From assembly GCA_016717305.1 (NCBI GenBank), contig JADKFY010000004.1, forward strand, positions 62,001 through 126,000: a stretch of 64,000 bases of DNA, written 5' to 3'. The position numbers were made by a program, and so were the translations under genes. Below are positions 42,264 through 51,595 of the stretch, one piece after another; position 1 is the first letter of the stretch, and every line of letters begins with the position of its first letter. The DNA comes from Flavobacteriales bacterium (GTDB lineage: Bacteria > Bacteroidota > Bacteroidia > Flavobacteriales_F > PHOS-HE28). The notes beneath the pieces are model-generated. The model worked only from the letters and a program-made list of their open reading frames with translations, made no database searches and had not been told where the DNA came from.

Positions 42264-42842
42264 ATGAATTCGAGCAAACAGATTTTCCAACTAGCCAAGT
42301 TCGCCATCCCCATGGTCCTTTTTTCGCTTCTCGCCGTGCAGTGCAGCAGCGACAACACCAATGACGACATGGAGGCGAACACGAACGACCCCGAATGGCG
42401 AACCGCGCAGGAGGCGAATTCACCCAATTCAGGTGTTGATGCTTCGGTTACACGTACCGATGGGGTCAATTCCATGAATGGAAATGACATGACCATGGAA
42501 ACCGACGGTACCACCAGAACGATCGTTACGCCCGCTCAAGAGCGGATGAATGCGACCACGGAAGTAAATGGCTTGCGCGCAACGTTGTTGGCGGATCTGG
42601 AAGTGGTCCGTGCCCGGTTGAAGGCCGGTGGGCAAAAGCCGGATATGATGAAGGCAGATCAAGCCAAAGCTGCGGAACTTGCGCAAGGTCTGGAGCGCGT
42701 GGATCGTACATTGCTTGCGATGGGCGAGGCCACAGATGCCACTTGGGCAACCATGCGCAGTACCCAACTCAAGGAAGTTGCTGAAGTGCGCGAATGGATG
42801 GACAGGTACAAGAAGGATGAAATGACGGGCGCCATGAAGTAG
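42264..42842 (+). CDS. Lipoprotein of unknown function
   Basis: 192 aa from MNSSKQIFQLAKFAIPMVLFSLLAVQC at 42264. Lipobox LAVQC with Cys about residue 27; a Ser/Asn/Asp-rich linker of ~70 residues (low complexity, Met/Asn/Asp/Thr), then a helical domain (NGLRATLLADLEVVRARLKAGG, LAQGLERVDRTLLAMGEATDATWATMRS). No recognised family. A terminator follows at 42867. Confidence 0.7.
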   Translation: MNSSKQIFQLAKFAIPMVLFSLLAVQCSSDNTNDDMEANTNDPEWRTAQEANSPNSGVDASVTRTDGVNSMNGNDMTMETDGTTRTIVTPAQERMNATTEVNGLRATLLADLEVVRARLKAGGQKPDMMKADQAKAAELAQGLERVDRTLLAMGEATDATWATMRSTQLKEVAEVREWMDRYKKDEMTGAMK

Positions 42843-42866
42843 GCATTAAATGGCTGTTGATCTGGG

Positions 42867-42892
42867 AAAGCGTGGAGGGGACTTCACGCTTT
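42867..42892 (+). terminator. Intrinsic terminator of lipoprotein gene
   Basis: Stem AAAGCGTGGA pairing with TTCACGCTTT (one G-T), 6-nt loop, then TCTTATTT. Confidence 0.75.
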
Positions 42893-42985
42893 TCTTATTT
42901 GGTAGGTCAGGGAGCAGAGGTAAAGAGACTCTTCGCTGGTCGCATTCACCAACCGGTCTTTGAACTGCACGTCTCGCTACGAATT

Positions 42986-43153
42986 TCATGTACTTCGATC
43001 GGCCAAGTATAGACCGATAGGCAGGAACAAGACACATGTGATGCCGAAGGCGATAAGGAGGAATACGAATGCCAGCAAATCGAAGCCGACCATGGAGGCC
43101 AAGCCCCAAGTGAACGTGTAAGGCAAAAAGAGGTAGTAGAGAATGCCATCACT
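42986..43153 (-). pseudogene. Possible remnant of a membrane protein
   Basis: A 55-codon open frame between stops, reading ILYYLFLPYTFTWGLASM then FDLLAFVFLLIAFGITCVLFLPIGLYLADRST. It holds two hydrophobic segments with sensible composition but no good start codon (internal ATG at SMVGF only). Likely the end of a lost membrane protein gene, or a very small membrane protein with an unusual start. Confidence 0.35.
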
Positions 43154-43281
43154 TCACATCGGAATGCCGTGCCGGTTTGTTGCCCAGACGAAGTGTCGGC
43201 GCAAACAGTGTCTTTCGAAAAGCCTTTCGGTTACTCATTCAGATCCTTGGCTGCGGTCACTTCTGCCAATTGATCACCTGG

Positions 43282-43599
43282 TCAAGCGGTGGTCCGCTTG
43301 CGTTTGCGCACGGTGGAAAGACGTCGAAGCGTTTCCTGTTGCATGCTATCCCGGATGAAACCTCGCAGCGAAAGGTCCTCATCCAACCCTTTCCAGTGAA
43401 TGCCAATGCCACCGCCGATCAGTCGCCACTGCTTGAGTTGTTTATCAGTTGCCTTCTTCAACCTTTCGAAGTCAGAGAGCCGCGCTTGGAGCACGTCACC
43501 GCTATTCAATACAACCACCAGCAGATCCAACTCCTTGTACGGATGCACATCTTCGATCCGGAGTCCTTCGCCAATGATCATCGATTCGATAGGGTCCAT
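43282..43599 (-). CDS. DUF2442-type protein
   Basis: 105 aa from MDPIESMIIGEGL at 43599, 13 bases after the DUF4160 stop; a longer frame from 43671 overlaps that gene and is less likely. Pattern typical of DUF2442: an N-terminal strand with DLLVVVLNSGDVLQARLSDFERLKKATDKQLKQWRLIGGGIGIHW (split), i.e. LxxGxxxxxxLxxxPRLxxAxxxxxxxxxxxGxGIxWxxLDEDxS. Such proteins are commonly paired with DUF4160 and have been proposed as toxin-antitoxin partners. The C-terminal ~25 residues are basic. Confidence 0.8.
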   Translation of the reverse strand: MDPIESMIIGEGLRIEDVHPYKELDLLVVVLNSGDVLQARLSDFERLKKATDKQLKQWRLIGGGIGIHWKGLDEDLSLRGFIRDSMQQETLRRLSTVRKRKRTTA

Positions 43600-43612
43600 G
43601 CCGGTGCCGGGT

Positions 43613-43858
43613 TTACTGACCGAAGAAGCGGTGCCACGCTTTGATGAGTTCATTTTGGTGCAGTTTAACAAGTTGTTCGATCTTCCTTTCTTCGTTGGTT
43701 TTGAAGCCTACCGAATACACGCACTTGGGCTCATCGGTGAGCCACCATTTCGCAGAGCCATCGCCCTTCTCCACGTGGATATGCGGTGGCTCCCCATTCT
43801 CCTTGCTGAAGAAGTGAAAGCGGAAACCATCGATGTCCTGAATAGCACGTGGGCTCAT
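43613..43858 (-). CDS. DUF4160 domain protein
   Basis: 81 aa. Hallmark FRFHFFSKENGEPPHIHVEKGDGSAKWWL (split here for length: FHFFSKENGEPPHIHV then EKGDGSAKWWL) and the Leu-rich C-terminal helix. It pairs with the DUF2442 gene downstream. Its ATG overlaps the TGA of the E1 dehydrogenase gene (ATGA at 43855-43858), which implies transcription and perhaps translation coupled to that metabolic gene. Confidence 0.85.
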   Translation of the reverse strand: MSPRAIQDIDGFRFHFFSKENGEPPHIHVEKGDGSAKWWLTDEPKCVYSVGFKTNEERKIEQLVKLHQNELIKAWHRFFGQ

Positions 43859-46293
43859 GGAAATTGGAGAGGGTTCGCCTCGCGCATCATCCCCAGCACG
43901 GTCTCCACCACATCCTCCAAGCCCGGCTTGCTGAAGTAATCACCATCGGTGCCGTACGCCGGTCGGTGTGCTTTTGAAGTGAGCGTCATGGGTGCACTGT
44001 CCAACCAACGGTAGCCGCCTTGTACCTGCAAGATCTGTTGCAGGATGTATGCACTGGCGCCGCCGGGCACGTCCTCGTCCACCACCAAAAGGCGGCTGGT
44101 CTTCTGCAAGCTTTCCACAATGCGGTGGTCCAGATCGAAGGGTAGGAGGGTGCGCACGTCGATCAGCTCCACGTCAACGCCGAGCTCTGCAAGTTGTTCC
44201 GCTGCCTTGGCGCATAGGTTGAAGGTGCTGCCGTAGCTCACTAACGTGAGGTCGTTCCCTTCGCGGACCACTTCCACTTTACCGATCGGTACGGTGAACT
44301 CACCGAGGTTGCTTGGCATGCGCTCTTTGCTGCGGTAGCCGTTCAGGCATTCGATCACCAAAGCTGGGTCATCGCCTTGGAGCAGCGTGTTGTAGAAGCC
44401 AGCCGCTTGCTGCATGTTACGGGGAACACATACCACCACACCGCGCGCCGCATTGATGATCATGCCCATGGGACTGCCGCTGTGCCATACGCCTTCCAAC
44501 CGGTGCCCACGTGTGCGGATGATCAGCGGTGCTTTCTGTCCGCCTTTGGTGCGCCATTGCACCGTGGCCAGATCGTCGCTGATGCCTTGGATGCAGTAGA
44601 GCAAATAATCCAGATATTGGATCTCGGCAACGGGTCGAAGACCGCGCAACGCCATGCCCAAACCTTGTCCGAGGATCGTGGCTTCACGAATGCCGACATC
44701 GCTCACACGCAATTCGCCAAAACGCGCTTGCATGCCTTCCATGCCTTGGTTCACATCGCCGATCTTGCCGGTGTCCTCACCGAATGTGAGCAACAACGGC
44801 TCCTTCTCGAAAAGCGCGGCGAAGTTGTCGCGGATGATGATGCGACCGTCCACCTCTTCATCCGTGTTGTATACCACCGGGACCTCTACAACATGCAAGC
44901 TGCTCTGTGCGCTTTGGCTGTAGAGGTGGCTTCCGTAGCGGTCTGCGTTGAGGGCCATCGCTTCCTCGATCCAGTCAATGAGCGGTTGGCGCGCGATGGG
45001 GTCGGCTTTTCGGCCTGCCAGCAAAGCTTTTCGCGCGGCGCTCACAATATCCTTCCGGCCTGGGCTGATCTCGGCACGCAGCTCGTTGACCAACTTGGTG
45101 ATCGAAGCCGCAGCGGTACCGTCGTCATGGTGCCGTCCGGCGGCCAATGCTTCCATAATGAAGCTCGCATTGTGGAGTTCCCTCGTGATCTCCGCTTCGA
45201 ACGCCGCCCACGCTGCTTTCTGTGAAGCGCGCACATCGGTCCGTGCCTGCTTTTCGATCGCATCCAACTCGGCTTCCGTGGCTATGGGACCACCACCGGG
45301 TTTGAAGTTGAGGATCCACTCTTTGAATTTCGTGTTGCAATCGAAGTCTTTGTACCACTGGAGAAGTTCCGGGCCTTTATAGCGTTCGTGACTTCCACTG
45401 GTGCTGTGCCCTTGCGGTTGTGTTACTTCCTCCACGTGTATCAAGCACGGCACATGTTCTTCGCGGCACTGGCCGATCGCCTCTTCGTAGACGCGGTTCA
45501 GCCCTGCATAATCCCAAGCTTTCGTTTTGTAGATCCGCAGACCATTGCTGTTCTCTACTTTTTGAAAACCAGCAAGCAAGGTGCTTATGCTGCCTTTGGT
45601 CGTCTGGTGCGCCTTGCTCACGCTGATCCCCCAGCCATCGTCCCATACGCTCATGGCCAACGGCACTTGCAACACACCTGCTGCGTTGATGGTCTCCCAG
45701 AAAAGACCCTCGCTGGTGCTCGCATCGCCGATCGTGCCAAAGGCCACTTCATTCCCTTGATCGCTCAAATGCGTGTAGCTGTGCAATGCTTTGTTCTGCC
45801 GGAACATTTTGCTGGCCTGCGCCAGACCAAGTAACCGCGGCATTTGACCAGCAGTAGGGGAAATGTCCGGACTGCTGTTGTACTGTTCTGCAAGGTTCTT
45901 CCACTCGCCGTTCGCATCCAAGGAGCGTGTGGCGAAGTGACCGTTCATCTGCCTGCCTCCGCTCGCCGGTTCGTGTGCAAGGTCCGCATGGGCATAGAGC
46001 TGTGCGAACCATTGCTGCACGGTAAGCTCGCCGATCGCCATCATGAAGGTCATGTCGCGGTAATAGCCACTGCGCCAGTCGCCAGTGCGGAATTGCTTGG
46101 CCATGCACACCTGGGCGAGTTCCTTGCCATCGCCGAAGATCCCGAATTTCGCTTTGCCCGTAAGCACTTCCTTGCGCCCCAGCAGGCTGGCCTCACGGCT
46201 GGTACACACCAACTCGTAATCGCGTAGGATCTCTTCACGGACCTCATCCAAGGTCATCTTTTCTTCGGTGGCGGTGTGCTTGGTAACGGACAT
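43855..46293 (-). CDS. Fused alpha-beta 2-oxoacid (branched-chain type) dehydrogenase E1
   Basis: 812 aa from MSVTKHTATEEKM at 46293 (61 upstream residues of the open frame look non-coding; a -7-like TACCTTCG lies at 46312-46319). The N-terminal half is E1-alpha with the thiamine-diphosphate motif IGDASTSEGLFWETINAAG; the C-terminal half (from about residue 500) is E1-beta with FGEDTGKIGDVNQG, DVGIREATILGQGLGMAL and VELIDVRTLLPFD. Fused E1 subunits occur in Bacteroidota. It decarboxylates 2-oxoacids and feeds E2/E3, which are not in the window. Pyruvate or 2-oxoisovalerate specificity is not certain. Confidence 0.9.
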   Translation of the reverse strand: MSVTKHTATEEKMTLDEVREEILRDYELVCTSREASLLGRKEVLTGKAKFGIFGDGKELAQVCMAKQFRTGDWRSGYYRDMTFMMAIGELTVQQWFAQLYAHADLAHEPASGGRQMNGHFATRSLDANGEWKNLAEQYNSSPDISPTAGQMPRLLGLAQASKMFRQNKALHSYTHLSDQGNEVAFGTIGDASTSEGLFWETINAAGVLQVPLAMSVWDDGWGISVSKAHQTTKGSISTLLAGFQKVENSNGLRIYKTKAWDYAGLNRVYEEAIGQCREEHVPCLIHVEEVTQPQGHSTSGSHERYKGPELLQWYKDFDCNTKFKEWILNFKPGGGPIATEAELDAIEKQARTDVRASQKAAWAAFEAEITRELHNASFIMEALAAGRHHDDGTAAASITKLVNELRAEISPGRKDIVSAARKALLAGRKADPIARQPLIDWIEEAMALNADRYGSHLYSQSAQSSLHVVEVPVVYNTDEEVDGRIIIRDNFAALFEKEPLLLTFGEDTGKIGDVNQGMEGMQARFGELRVSDVGIREATILGQGLGMALRGLRPVAEIQYLDYLLYCIQGISDDLATVQWRTKGGQKAPLIIRTRGHRLEGVWHSGSPMGMIINAARGVVVCVPRNMQQAAGFYNTLLQGDDPALVIECLNGYRSKERMPSNLGEFTVPIGKVEVVREGNDLTLVSYGSTFNLCAKAAEQLAELGVDVELIDVRTLLPFDLDHRIVESLQKTSRLLVVDEDVPGGASAYILQQILQVQGGYRWLDSAPMTLTSKAHRPAYGTDGDYFSKPGLEDVVETVLGMMREANPLQFP

Positions 46294-46440
46294 GGCGTAG
46301 GTGCTTCGTTGCGAAGGTAATGGACGCTGGTGTTTTGGTGGGAAGGGGAGAATGGAACGCTTAAGACCCACACTCCTGAATGCGTATTCAAAGGAATAAT
46401 GCGGTGTATCGGGATCGCTTGGGATGACCGAGAAGTTCAT

Positions 46441-46478
46441 CAATGAAAAGGGAGGCCCGAAGTCCTCCCTTTTCATTG
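46441..46478 (-). terminator. Intrinsic terminator of Omp28-like gene
   Basis: Perfect 15-bp stem (46441-46455 with 46464-46478), 8-nt loop, containing AAAAGGGAGG/CCTCCCTTTT. Located 16 bases after the stop at 46494 on the minus strand. Confidence 0.85.
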
Positions 46479-46493
46479 AACGTAAGGATCGTT

Positions 46494-47861
46494 CTAGTCC
46501 ACCTTGATCACGCGCTGTTCAGCGGTGCCTTTGTCCGTGGCGATACGCAGCACGTATGCTCCGTTGGAGAGGCCGGCACCACCCAGGTCCAAGCGGGTCG
46601 ATGCCACGCTACCGAGCACGATGTTGTGCTGGAAGACCGATCGACCGTCCAATCCGAAGAGTTCGACCCGTGCTGGGCCGGTCACATTTTCCACGCTCAC
46701 ATAAAGCTCGTTGGTGAAGGGGTTCGGATAGGCTTCCAGGCTCTCGTTGCCCAAGCCCAGTTCGGCAATGCCCACCCCACTCGCGGCACCTCTCACTGCG
46801 TTGATCGCGTACCGGTTGTTGAAGCCTCCCAGATTGTGTTCCAACACACCGATGAAGTGCAGGTTCGTAATGTTGAAGTTAGCTGGAACCGTGTAGGAGT
46901 AGGTCTGCTGGTACGTTGTTCCGACCACCGGTGTATTTGGAACAACACCCATGGTGCCGGTAACGCCACCGAGCATGGCACGCATCACCTTGTTGTGGAT
47001 GTAGTTGGCTGGTGCGCTGGACTGCGGACCAGGAACGCCGTCCTCCGCAACGTAGACGTTCAGTGCATACGTGCCGGTCACGGCGTAGGTGAACTCAGCA
47101 CTAAGGGTGAAAGTGATCACGCGCGTGGTGCTGTTCACTGAAGAGGTCAGCGCCAACTCCACAGGTGCAACACCAGCGGCCCGCGCCGTCATGCCAGCTT
47201 CCCAACCGTTATAATTGGAGGTGATCTCGTAACCGCCGTACTCACCCATTTCAATGATCCCGGCAGGGGTATAAGCAGCATTGTGCTGGTTGAAGTAAGT
47301 GATGCATTCGGGGCAATCATCCAACGCATCGCTCAAATGGAACTTGCCCACCGCAAAATCCGGGTTGGACATCAGCGTGTTGGTCAGTGTATTGCTCGGT
47401 GGGCACTGGGGACACCAAGTTTCGGTGCGGGCCTCTAGCAGGACCACCTTGTCCGCCCAAGTGCTCAACGCGGTGAAGTTGATGGTGATCGTGTTGTTCG
47501 TTAGGTCGCTGTCCGTAGTGGACATGATCTCGATCACCAGGGTATGTGCACCTTGCGTGGTATTCAGTTGGACCGGGTGCGTATTCGGCACATAACTCGA
47601 GCTTGAAATGCCTGGAGCAGTGATGGTGATGGTTGGGCCGGTATTCCAGGTTCCGGCATCCAATTTCCAGCGGATGGAGAAGCTCGGCAATGGGATGGTG
47701 CTGTTGTTCCGGGCCCAAACGGAGATCGGATAGTTCACGCCTGCTTTGATGTAGCGCGGCAGTGATGCATTCTGCAGGTAGGCATTTTGCGCGTGCAACG
47801 ATATCGCGGAGCCGGTCAGGAATAGACCAAGTAAAGCCTTGGAAAGGGTATTGTTTCGCAT
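46494..47861 (-). CDS. Omp28-related secreted protein with type A sorting domain
   Basis: 455 aa. Signal peptide ending SLHAQ. Ig-like N-terminal domain (about 26-130), then the Omp28 core with a thioredoxin-like motif RTETWCPQCPPSNT (CxxC, about residue 150) and FAVGKFHLSDALDDCPECITYFNQHN, ending in a T9SS type A domain (LEAYPNPFTNELYVS, LFGLDGRSV, GAYVLRIATDKGTAEQRVIKVD). Omp28 proteins are outer-membrane/secreted in Porphyromonas and relatives; redox function is possible from the CPQC pair but unproven. Confidence 0.85.
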   Translation of the reverse strand: MRNNTLSKALLGLFLTGSAISLHAQNAYLQNASLPRYIKAGVNYPISVWARNNSTIPLPSFSIRWKLDAGTWNTGPTITITAPGISSSSYVPNTHPVQLNTTQGAHTLVIEIMSTTDSDLTNNTITINFTALSTWADKVVLLEARTETWCPQCPPSNTLTNTLMSNPDFAVGKFHLSDALDDCPECITYFNQHNAAYTPAGIIEMGEYGGYEITSNYNGWEAGMTARAAGVAPVELALTSSVNSTTRVITFTLSAEFTYAVTGTYALNVYVAEDGVPGPQSSAPANYIHNKVMRAMLGGVTGTMGVVPNTPVVGTTYQQTYSYTVPANFNITNLHFIGVLEHNLGGFNNRYAINAVRGAASGVGIAELGLGNESLEAYPNPFTNELYVSVENVTGPARVELFGLDGRSVFQHNIVLGSVASTRLDLGGAGLSNGAYVLRIATDKGTAEQRVIKVD

Positions 47862-48044
47862 AGGGTTCGGAATTTGAAGATCGAATGTATGGCGGTAAAG
47901 GCCAAGATGAAGAATTTGATCAGGAATTGGAAGAGATCAGGCTGAACCTGTTCCTTCAGTAGGGTATGGGGAATGCCCACCTTTCCGTCTATGGAACAAG
48001 ATGTCCAAGACCGCCGATCGATCAAGATCCTGTACTTTGCTGGC

Positions 48045-50882
48045 ATGAACGTTCCATTACGCATTGGGCTCATTCTGGTCTGCATCTCCAGCAGCACGTT
48101 GCTTGTCGCACAAACCATCTTGGTGCAACCCTACCTCCAAGATGCCGAGCCGGACCGCATGTCCATTCTATGGGAAACAACGAGCAATACGGAGAACACG
48201 GTGCAATATGGTCTCACCAATGCGCTGGGCAGCACGGCCACAGGTACTTCGTTCGTGAGCAACGGCACCAACCGGATCCATTCGGTCACTGTAACGGGGC
48301 TTTCACCGGCCACCATCTATTTCTACCGCGTTGTTTCCGGTGCGGCGCAATCGAGCATCTTCCACTTCAAAACTCCTGCCTTGCAAAGCGCGGAGGCACC
48401 CACGAACATCGCGGCCATGAGCGATATGCAGCGCGACAACAGCCAGCCGAACAAGTTCTTTGAAGTGATCCACAACGGTGTGATCGATCATGTGAATGAT
48501 AGTATGGGACCGGACCTGAGCCAAGAACTCGCGATGGTGGTGATCCCCGGTGATCTGGTGGACGATGGCCCGGACTACGCCAGTTGGAAGACCACCTTCT
48601 TTGATCCTGCCAGTCCGCTCTTCAGTTATGTTCCGGTTTATCCCGTGTTGGGGAACCATGAGAACAACACCGTCCACTACTTCAACTATTTCCAACCGCC
48701 CAACAACGGCACGGCGGGCTTCGCGGAACATTGGTGGTACAAGGATCACAGCAACGTGCGCATCATCGGGTTGAACAGCAACAGCGGCTATCGTGTGCAG
48801 CAGCAATTGGATTGGCTTGATGGTGTGTTGGCCGATGCCTGCAATGATCCCGACATCGATTTCGTCTTCGCACAATTGCACCACCCGCACCACAGCGAAT
48901 TGTGGATCGCCGGCAACACCGATTATACCGGGCAAGTGATCACGCGCATGGAACAGTTCAGCACCAGCTGCGGAAAGCCGAGCATCCATTTCTTTGGCCA
49001 TACACACGCCTATTCAAGAGGCCAAAGCCGCGACCACAGCCACTTGATGGTGAATGTGGCCACGGCAGGTGGATCCATCGACTACTGGGGCGAGTTCGCC
49101 AATTTCGATTATCCGGAATACTCCATCAGCATGGACGAATACGGTTTTGTGATGGTGGAAGTGCAGGCCGGTGCAGATCCAAAATTCGTGGTGAAGCGCT
49201 ACAACATCGGAGATGCCTCCGCTACACATCCGACCACTTTGGATGATATGATCAGCGTGCGCCGTTACAACAATTCACCTGCTACGCCGGTGTGCCAATT
49301 CCCGATCGCATCAGATGTGGTCTCTCCGGATTGCGTGGTGTTGAAAGGCACGCCGTTCTTCGATGCAGATGGGGATGGCCACGGGGATGCGCAATGGCAG
49401 TTAAGTTCAGTTTCGGGAAATTGGAATGCGCCCATAGTGGATAGCTGGCGCCAATACCAGAACTGGTACTACGAAGTGGATCTGCAAGCGAATGATGACC
49501 TGAGCGATGAGCGCGTGACCGGCTTGGCACCGAACACCACCTACTACTGGCGAATGCGGTACCGTGATCGCAGTTTGCAGTGGAGCAATTGGTCAACACA
49601 AGCCAGTTTCCAAACCGGTGTTTCAGCATCCGGACCCAACTTGCTCGCGAACGGGAATGCAGAGAACACCACAACAGGATGGACGGCCACCGATGGTGTG
49701 ATCGAGTCGCTTACCAACGGAGAATGCAATGGCATTGCTCCGTACATGGGTGCGCGCTATTTCGCTTTGGGCGCGTTGTGCACGGACAATGCCTACGGGC
49801 GCGCGTACCAGGATGTGAGCGTGGCGAGCAATGCAGCTGCCATTGATGCTGGTGCGGCTACGGCACGTTACGCAGGTTGGTTCGCCAATTGGCAAGGCAG
49901 CGACCTTCCGCGGATGGCCTTGGAGTTCCGCAATGCCGGTGGAACGCTGATCGGAAGTGCTCCAGCGATCGGATCGAACACCGGTACATGGACCCGTGTG
50001 CAAGGAGATGCATTGCTTCCCATAGGAACGCGCAGTGTGCGTGTGATCCTAACTGGCACGCGTGAAGTGGGCAGCGACAACGACAGCTACATGGACGAAC
50101 TTTCATTGCAACTGATCACGGGTGCGGCATGCAGTGAACCTTATGTCCATGTTCCGTTGCGCACGTTCTTGGAAGGCCCATACACCGCAGGCACGGAAAT
50201 GATGCGTGATGATCTGCGTTCGCAAGGTTTGATCCCGCTCACGGAACCCTTCACCGGTCTTGGCTTTACGCATGCAGGCGAGGGTGGGGGTGAAACGATC
50301 AACGCTTCCGTATTGCAAACCACCGGGATCAATGCAGTAGTAGATTGGGTGTTGGTCGAATTGCGCACAGGGACAGCAGCGAATACGCTTTTAGGGACCC
50401 GTTCATGCCTTTTGTTACGCGGCGGAACAGTGGTGGACAAGGACGGAACGTCGGTGCCACGCATCACCGCCCCTCCCGGGGATTACCATATCGTACTTCG
50501 CCACCGGAACCACTTGGGCGCAATGACAGCACAGCCGATCACACTGGGAGCTTCTCAAACGACGATCGACCTAAGTGATCCGATCGTCCCTTTGTACGGG
50601 ACGGAAGCCATGCATACCGTGAGCGGGGTACGCGTGCAGTGGCAAGGAAATACGTTGCGTGATGGCGAACTGAAATACACCGGGCTCGATAATGATCGGG
50701 ATCCCATTCTCCTCCGGATCGGCGGGATCGTGGCCACCAACGTTGTTACGGGCTACCACGTTTCAGATTGCAACATGGACGGCCGCACGAACTACACCGG
50801 CTTGGATAACGATCGTGATCCCATCCTAGTGAATATCGGTGGAAGTGTTGCGACGAATACGAGAGATGAACAGGTGCCGTAG
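48045..50882 (+). CDS. Secreted metallophosphoesterase (purple acid phosphatase-like) with tandem EF-like C-terminal repeats
   Basis: 945 aa from MNVPLRIGLILVCISS at 48045. PAP N-terminal FN3-like domain (about 22-110; VQPYLQDAEPDRMSILWET), catalytic domain (about 115-400) with MSDMQ, VIPGDLVDDG, LGNHEN, AQLHHPHHSELW and FGHTHAYSRG as metal ligands, then FN3-like and jelly-roll domains. The C-terminus carries two copies of a YTGLDNDRDPIL unit, the second preceded by SDCNMDGR, resembling dockerin/EF-hand-like calcium loops. No T9SS type A or B domain is obvious. Divergent from the Omp28-like gene. Confidence 0.85.
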   Translation: MNVPLRIGLILVCISSSTLLVAQTILVQPYLQDAEPDRMSILWETTSNTENTVQYGLTNALGSTATGTSFVSNGTNRIHSVTVTGLSPATIYFYRVVSGAAQSSIFHFKTPALQSAEAPTNIAAMSDMQRDNSQPNKFFEVIHNGVIDHVNDSMGPDLSQELAMVVIPGDLVDDGPDYASWKTTFFDPASPLFSYVPVYPVLGNHENNTVHYFNYFQPPNNGTAGFAEHWWYKDHSNVRIIGLNSNSGYRVQQQLDWLDGVLADACNDPDIDFVFAQLHHPHHSELWIAGNTDYTGQVITRMEQFSTSCGKPSIHFFGHTHAYSRGQSRDHSHLMVNVATAGGSIDYWGEFANFDYPEYSISMDEYGFVMVEVQAGADPKFVVKRYNIGDASATHPTTLDDMISVRRYNNSPATPVCQFPIASDVVSPDCVVLKGTPFFDADGDGHGDAQWQLSSVSGNWNAPIVDSWRQYQNWYYEVDLQANDDLSDERVTGLAPNTTYYWRMRYRDRSLQWSNWSTQASFQTGVSASGPNLLANGNAENTTTGWTATDGVIESLTNGECNGIAPYMGARYFALGALCTDNAYGRAYQDVSVASNAAAIDAGAATARYAGWFANWQGSDLPRMALEFRNAGGTLIGSAPAIGSNTGTWTRVQGDALLPIGTRSVRVILTGTREVGSDNDSYMDELSLQLITGAACSEPYVHVPLRTFLEGPYTAGTEMMRDDLRSQGLIPLTEPFTGLGFTHAGEGGGETINASVLQTTGINAVVDWVLVELRTGTAANTLLGTRSCLLLRGGTVVDKDGTSVPRITAPPGDYHIVLRHRNHLGAMTAQPITLGASQTTIDLSDPIVPLYGTEAMHTVSGVRVQWQGNTLRDGELKYTGLDNDRDPILLRIGGIVATNVVTGYHVSDCNMDGRTNYTGLDNDRDPILVNIGGSVATNTRDEQVP

Positions 50883-50912
50883 AGAAGCTCAAAGCTCGAA
50901 CTATGGGCTTCC

Positions 50913-51575
50913 TCAGTTTTCTACTCCACTGAACGCGAAACGAACGATGTTGGCGCCCATTTGCAGCGCTTTGGTGCGGCTGGCCTCGCTGTCACCATGC
51001 ACATCGGGATCTTCCCAACCATCGCCGAGGTCGCATTCCACATCGTAGAAGCACACCAATTTGCCTTCCCAAAATAGACCGAAGCCGCGCGCTGGTTTAT
51101 CGTCGTGTTCATGGATCTTGGGAAGGCCTTGCGCGAAGTTGAATTTCTGGTGATAGATGCCATGTGCGAAGGGCAGTTCCAGGAACTCCAGTTCGGGGAA
51201 TACGCGCTTCATCATAGGCCGAATGAATTGGTCCATGCCATAGTTGTCACTGATGTGTAGAAAGCCACCACCGGTCAAGAAGGTGCGGAGGTTCTCTGCC
51301 TCCTGCTGCGAGAAGACGACGTTGCCATGGCCGGTCATGTGTACGAACGGGTAGGTGAACAGGTCCGGGCTGCCAACCTCCACGATCGCCACCTCGGGGT
51401 TGATGTCCATGCCGAGCTGCTGGTTGCAATACTTCACCAAGTTGGGCACGCTAGTGGGGTTGCCATACCAATCGCCTCCGCCGTTGTACTTGAGCACCGC
51501 GAATTGATAGCTGCCTTGGGGGAAAGTGGGGAGGTGAAGAAGTATTGAAATGAGGAAGACGAGCAGCGTGCGCAT
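50913..51575 (-). CDS. DUF4159 domain protein
   Basis: 220 aa with signal peptide MRTLLVFLISILLHLPTFPQ. The single domain has YQFAVLKYNGGGDWYGNPTSVPNL, PFVHMTGHGNVVFSQQEAENLRTFLTGGGFLHISDNYGMD, FPELEFLELPFAHGIYH and GLFWEGKLVCFYDVECDLGDGWED. It looks like a glutamine-amidotransferase-like fold without the catalytic Cys, common next to von Willebrand/MoxR clusters elsewhere, but here it stands alone. Function unknown. A -7-like TAACTTCG lies at 51580-51587. Confidence 0.85.
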   Translation of the reverse strand: MRTLLVFLISILLHLPTFPQGSYQFAVLKYNGGGDWYGNPTSVPNLVKYCNQQLGMDINPEVAIVEVGSPDLFTYPFVHMTGHGNVVFSQQEAENLRTFLTGGGFLHISDNYGMDQFIRPMMKRVFPELEFLELPFAHGIYHQKFNFAQGLPKIHEHDDKPARGFGLFWEGKLVCFYDVECDLGDGWEDPDVHGDSEASRTKALQMGANIVRFAFSGVEN

Positions 51576-51595
51576 GGCGCGAAGTTAGGGGCAAG

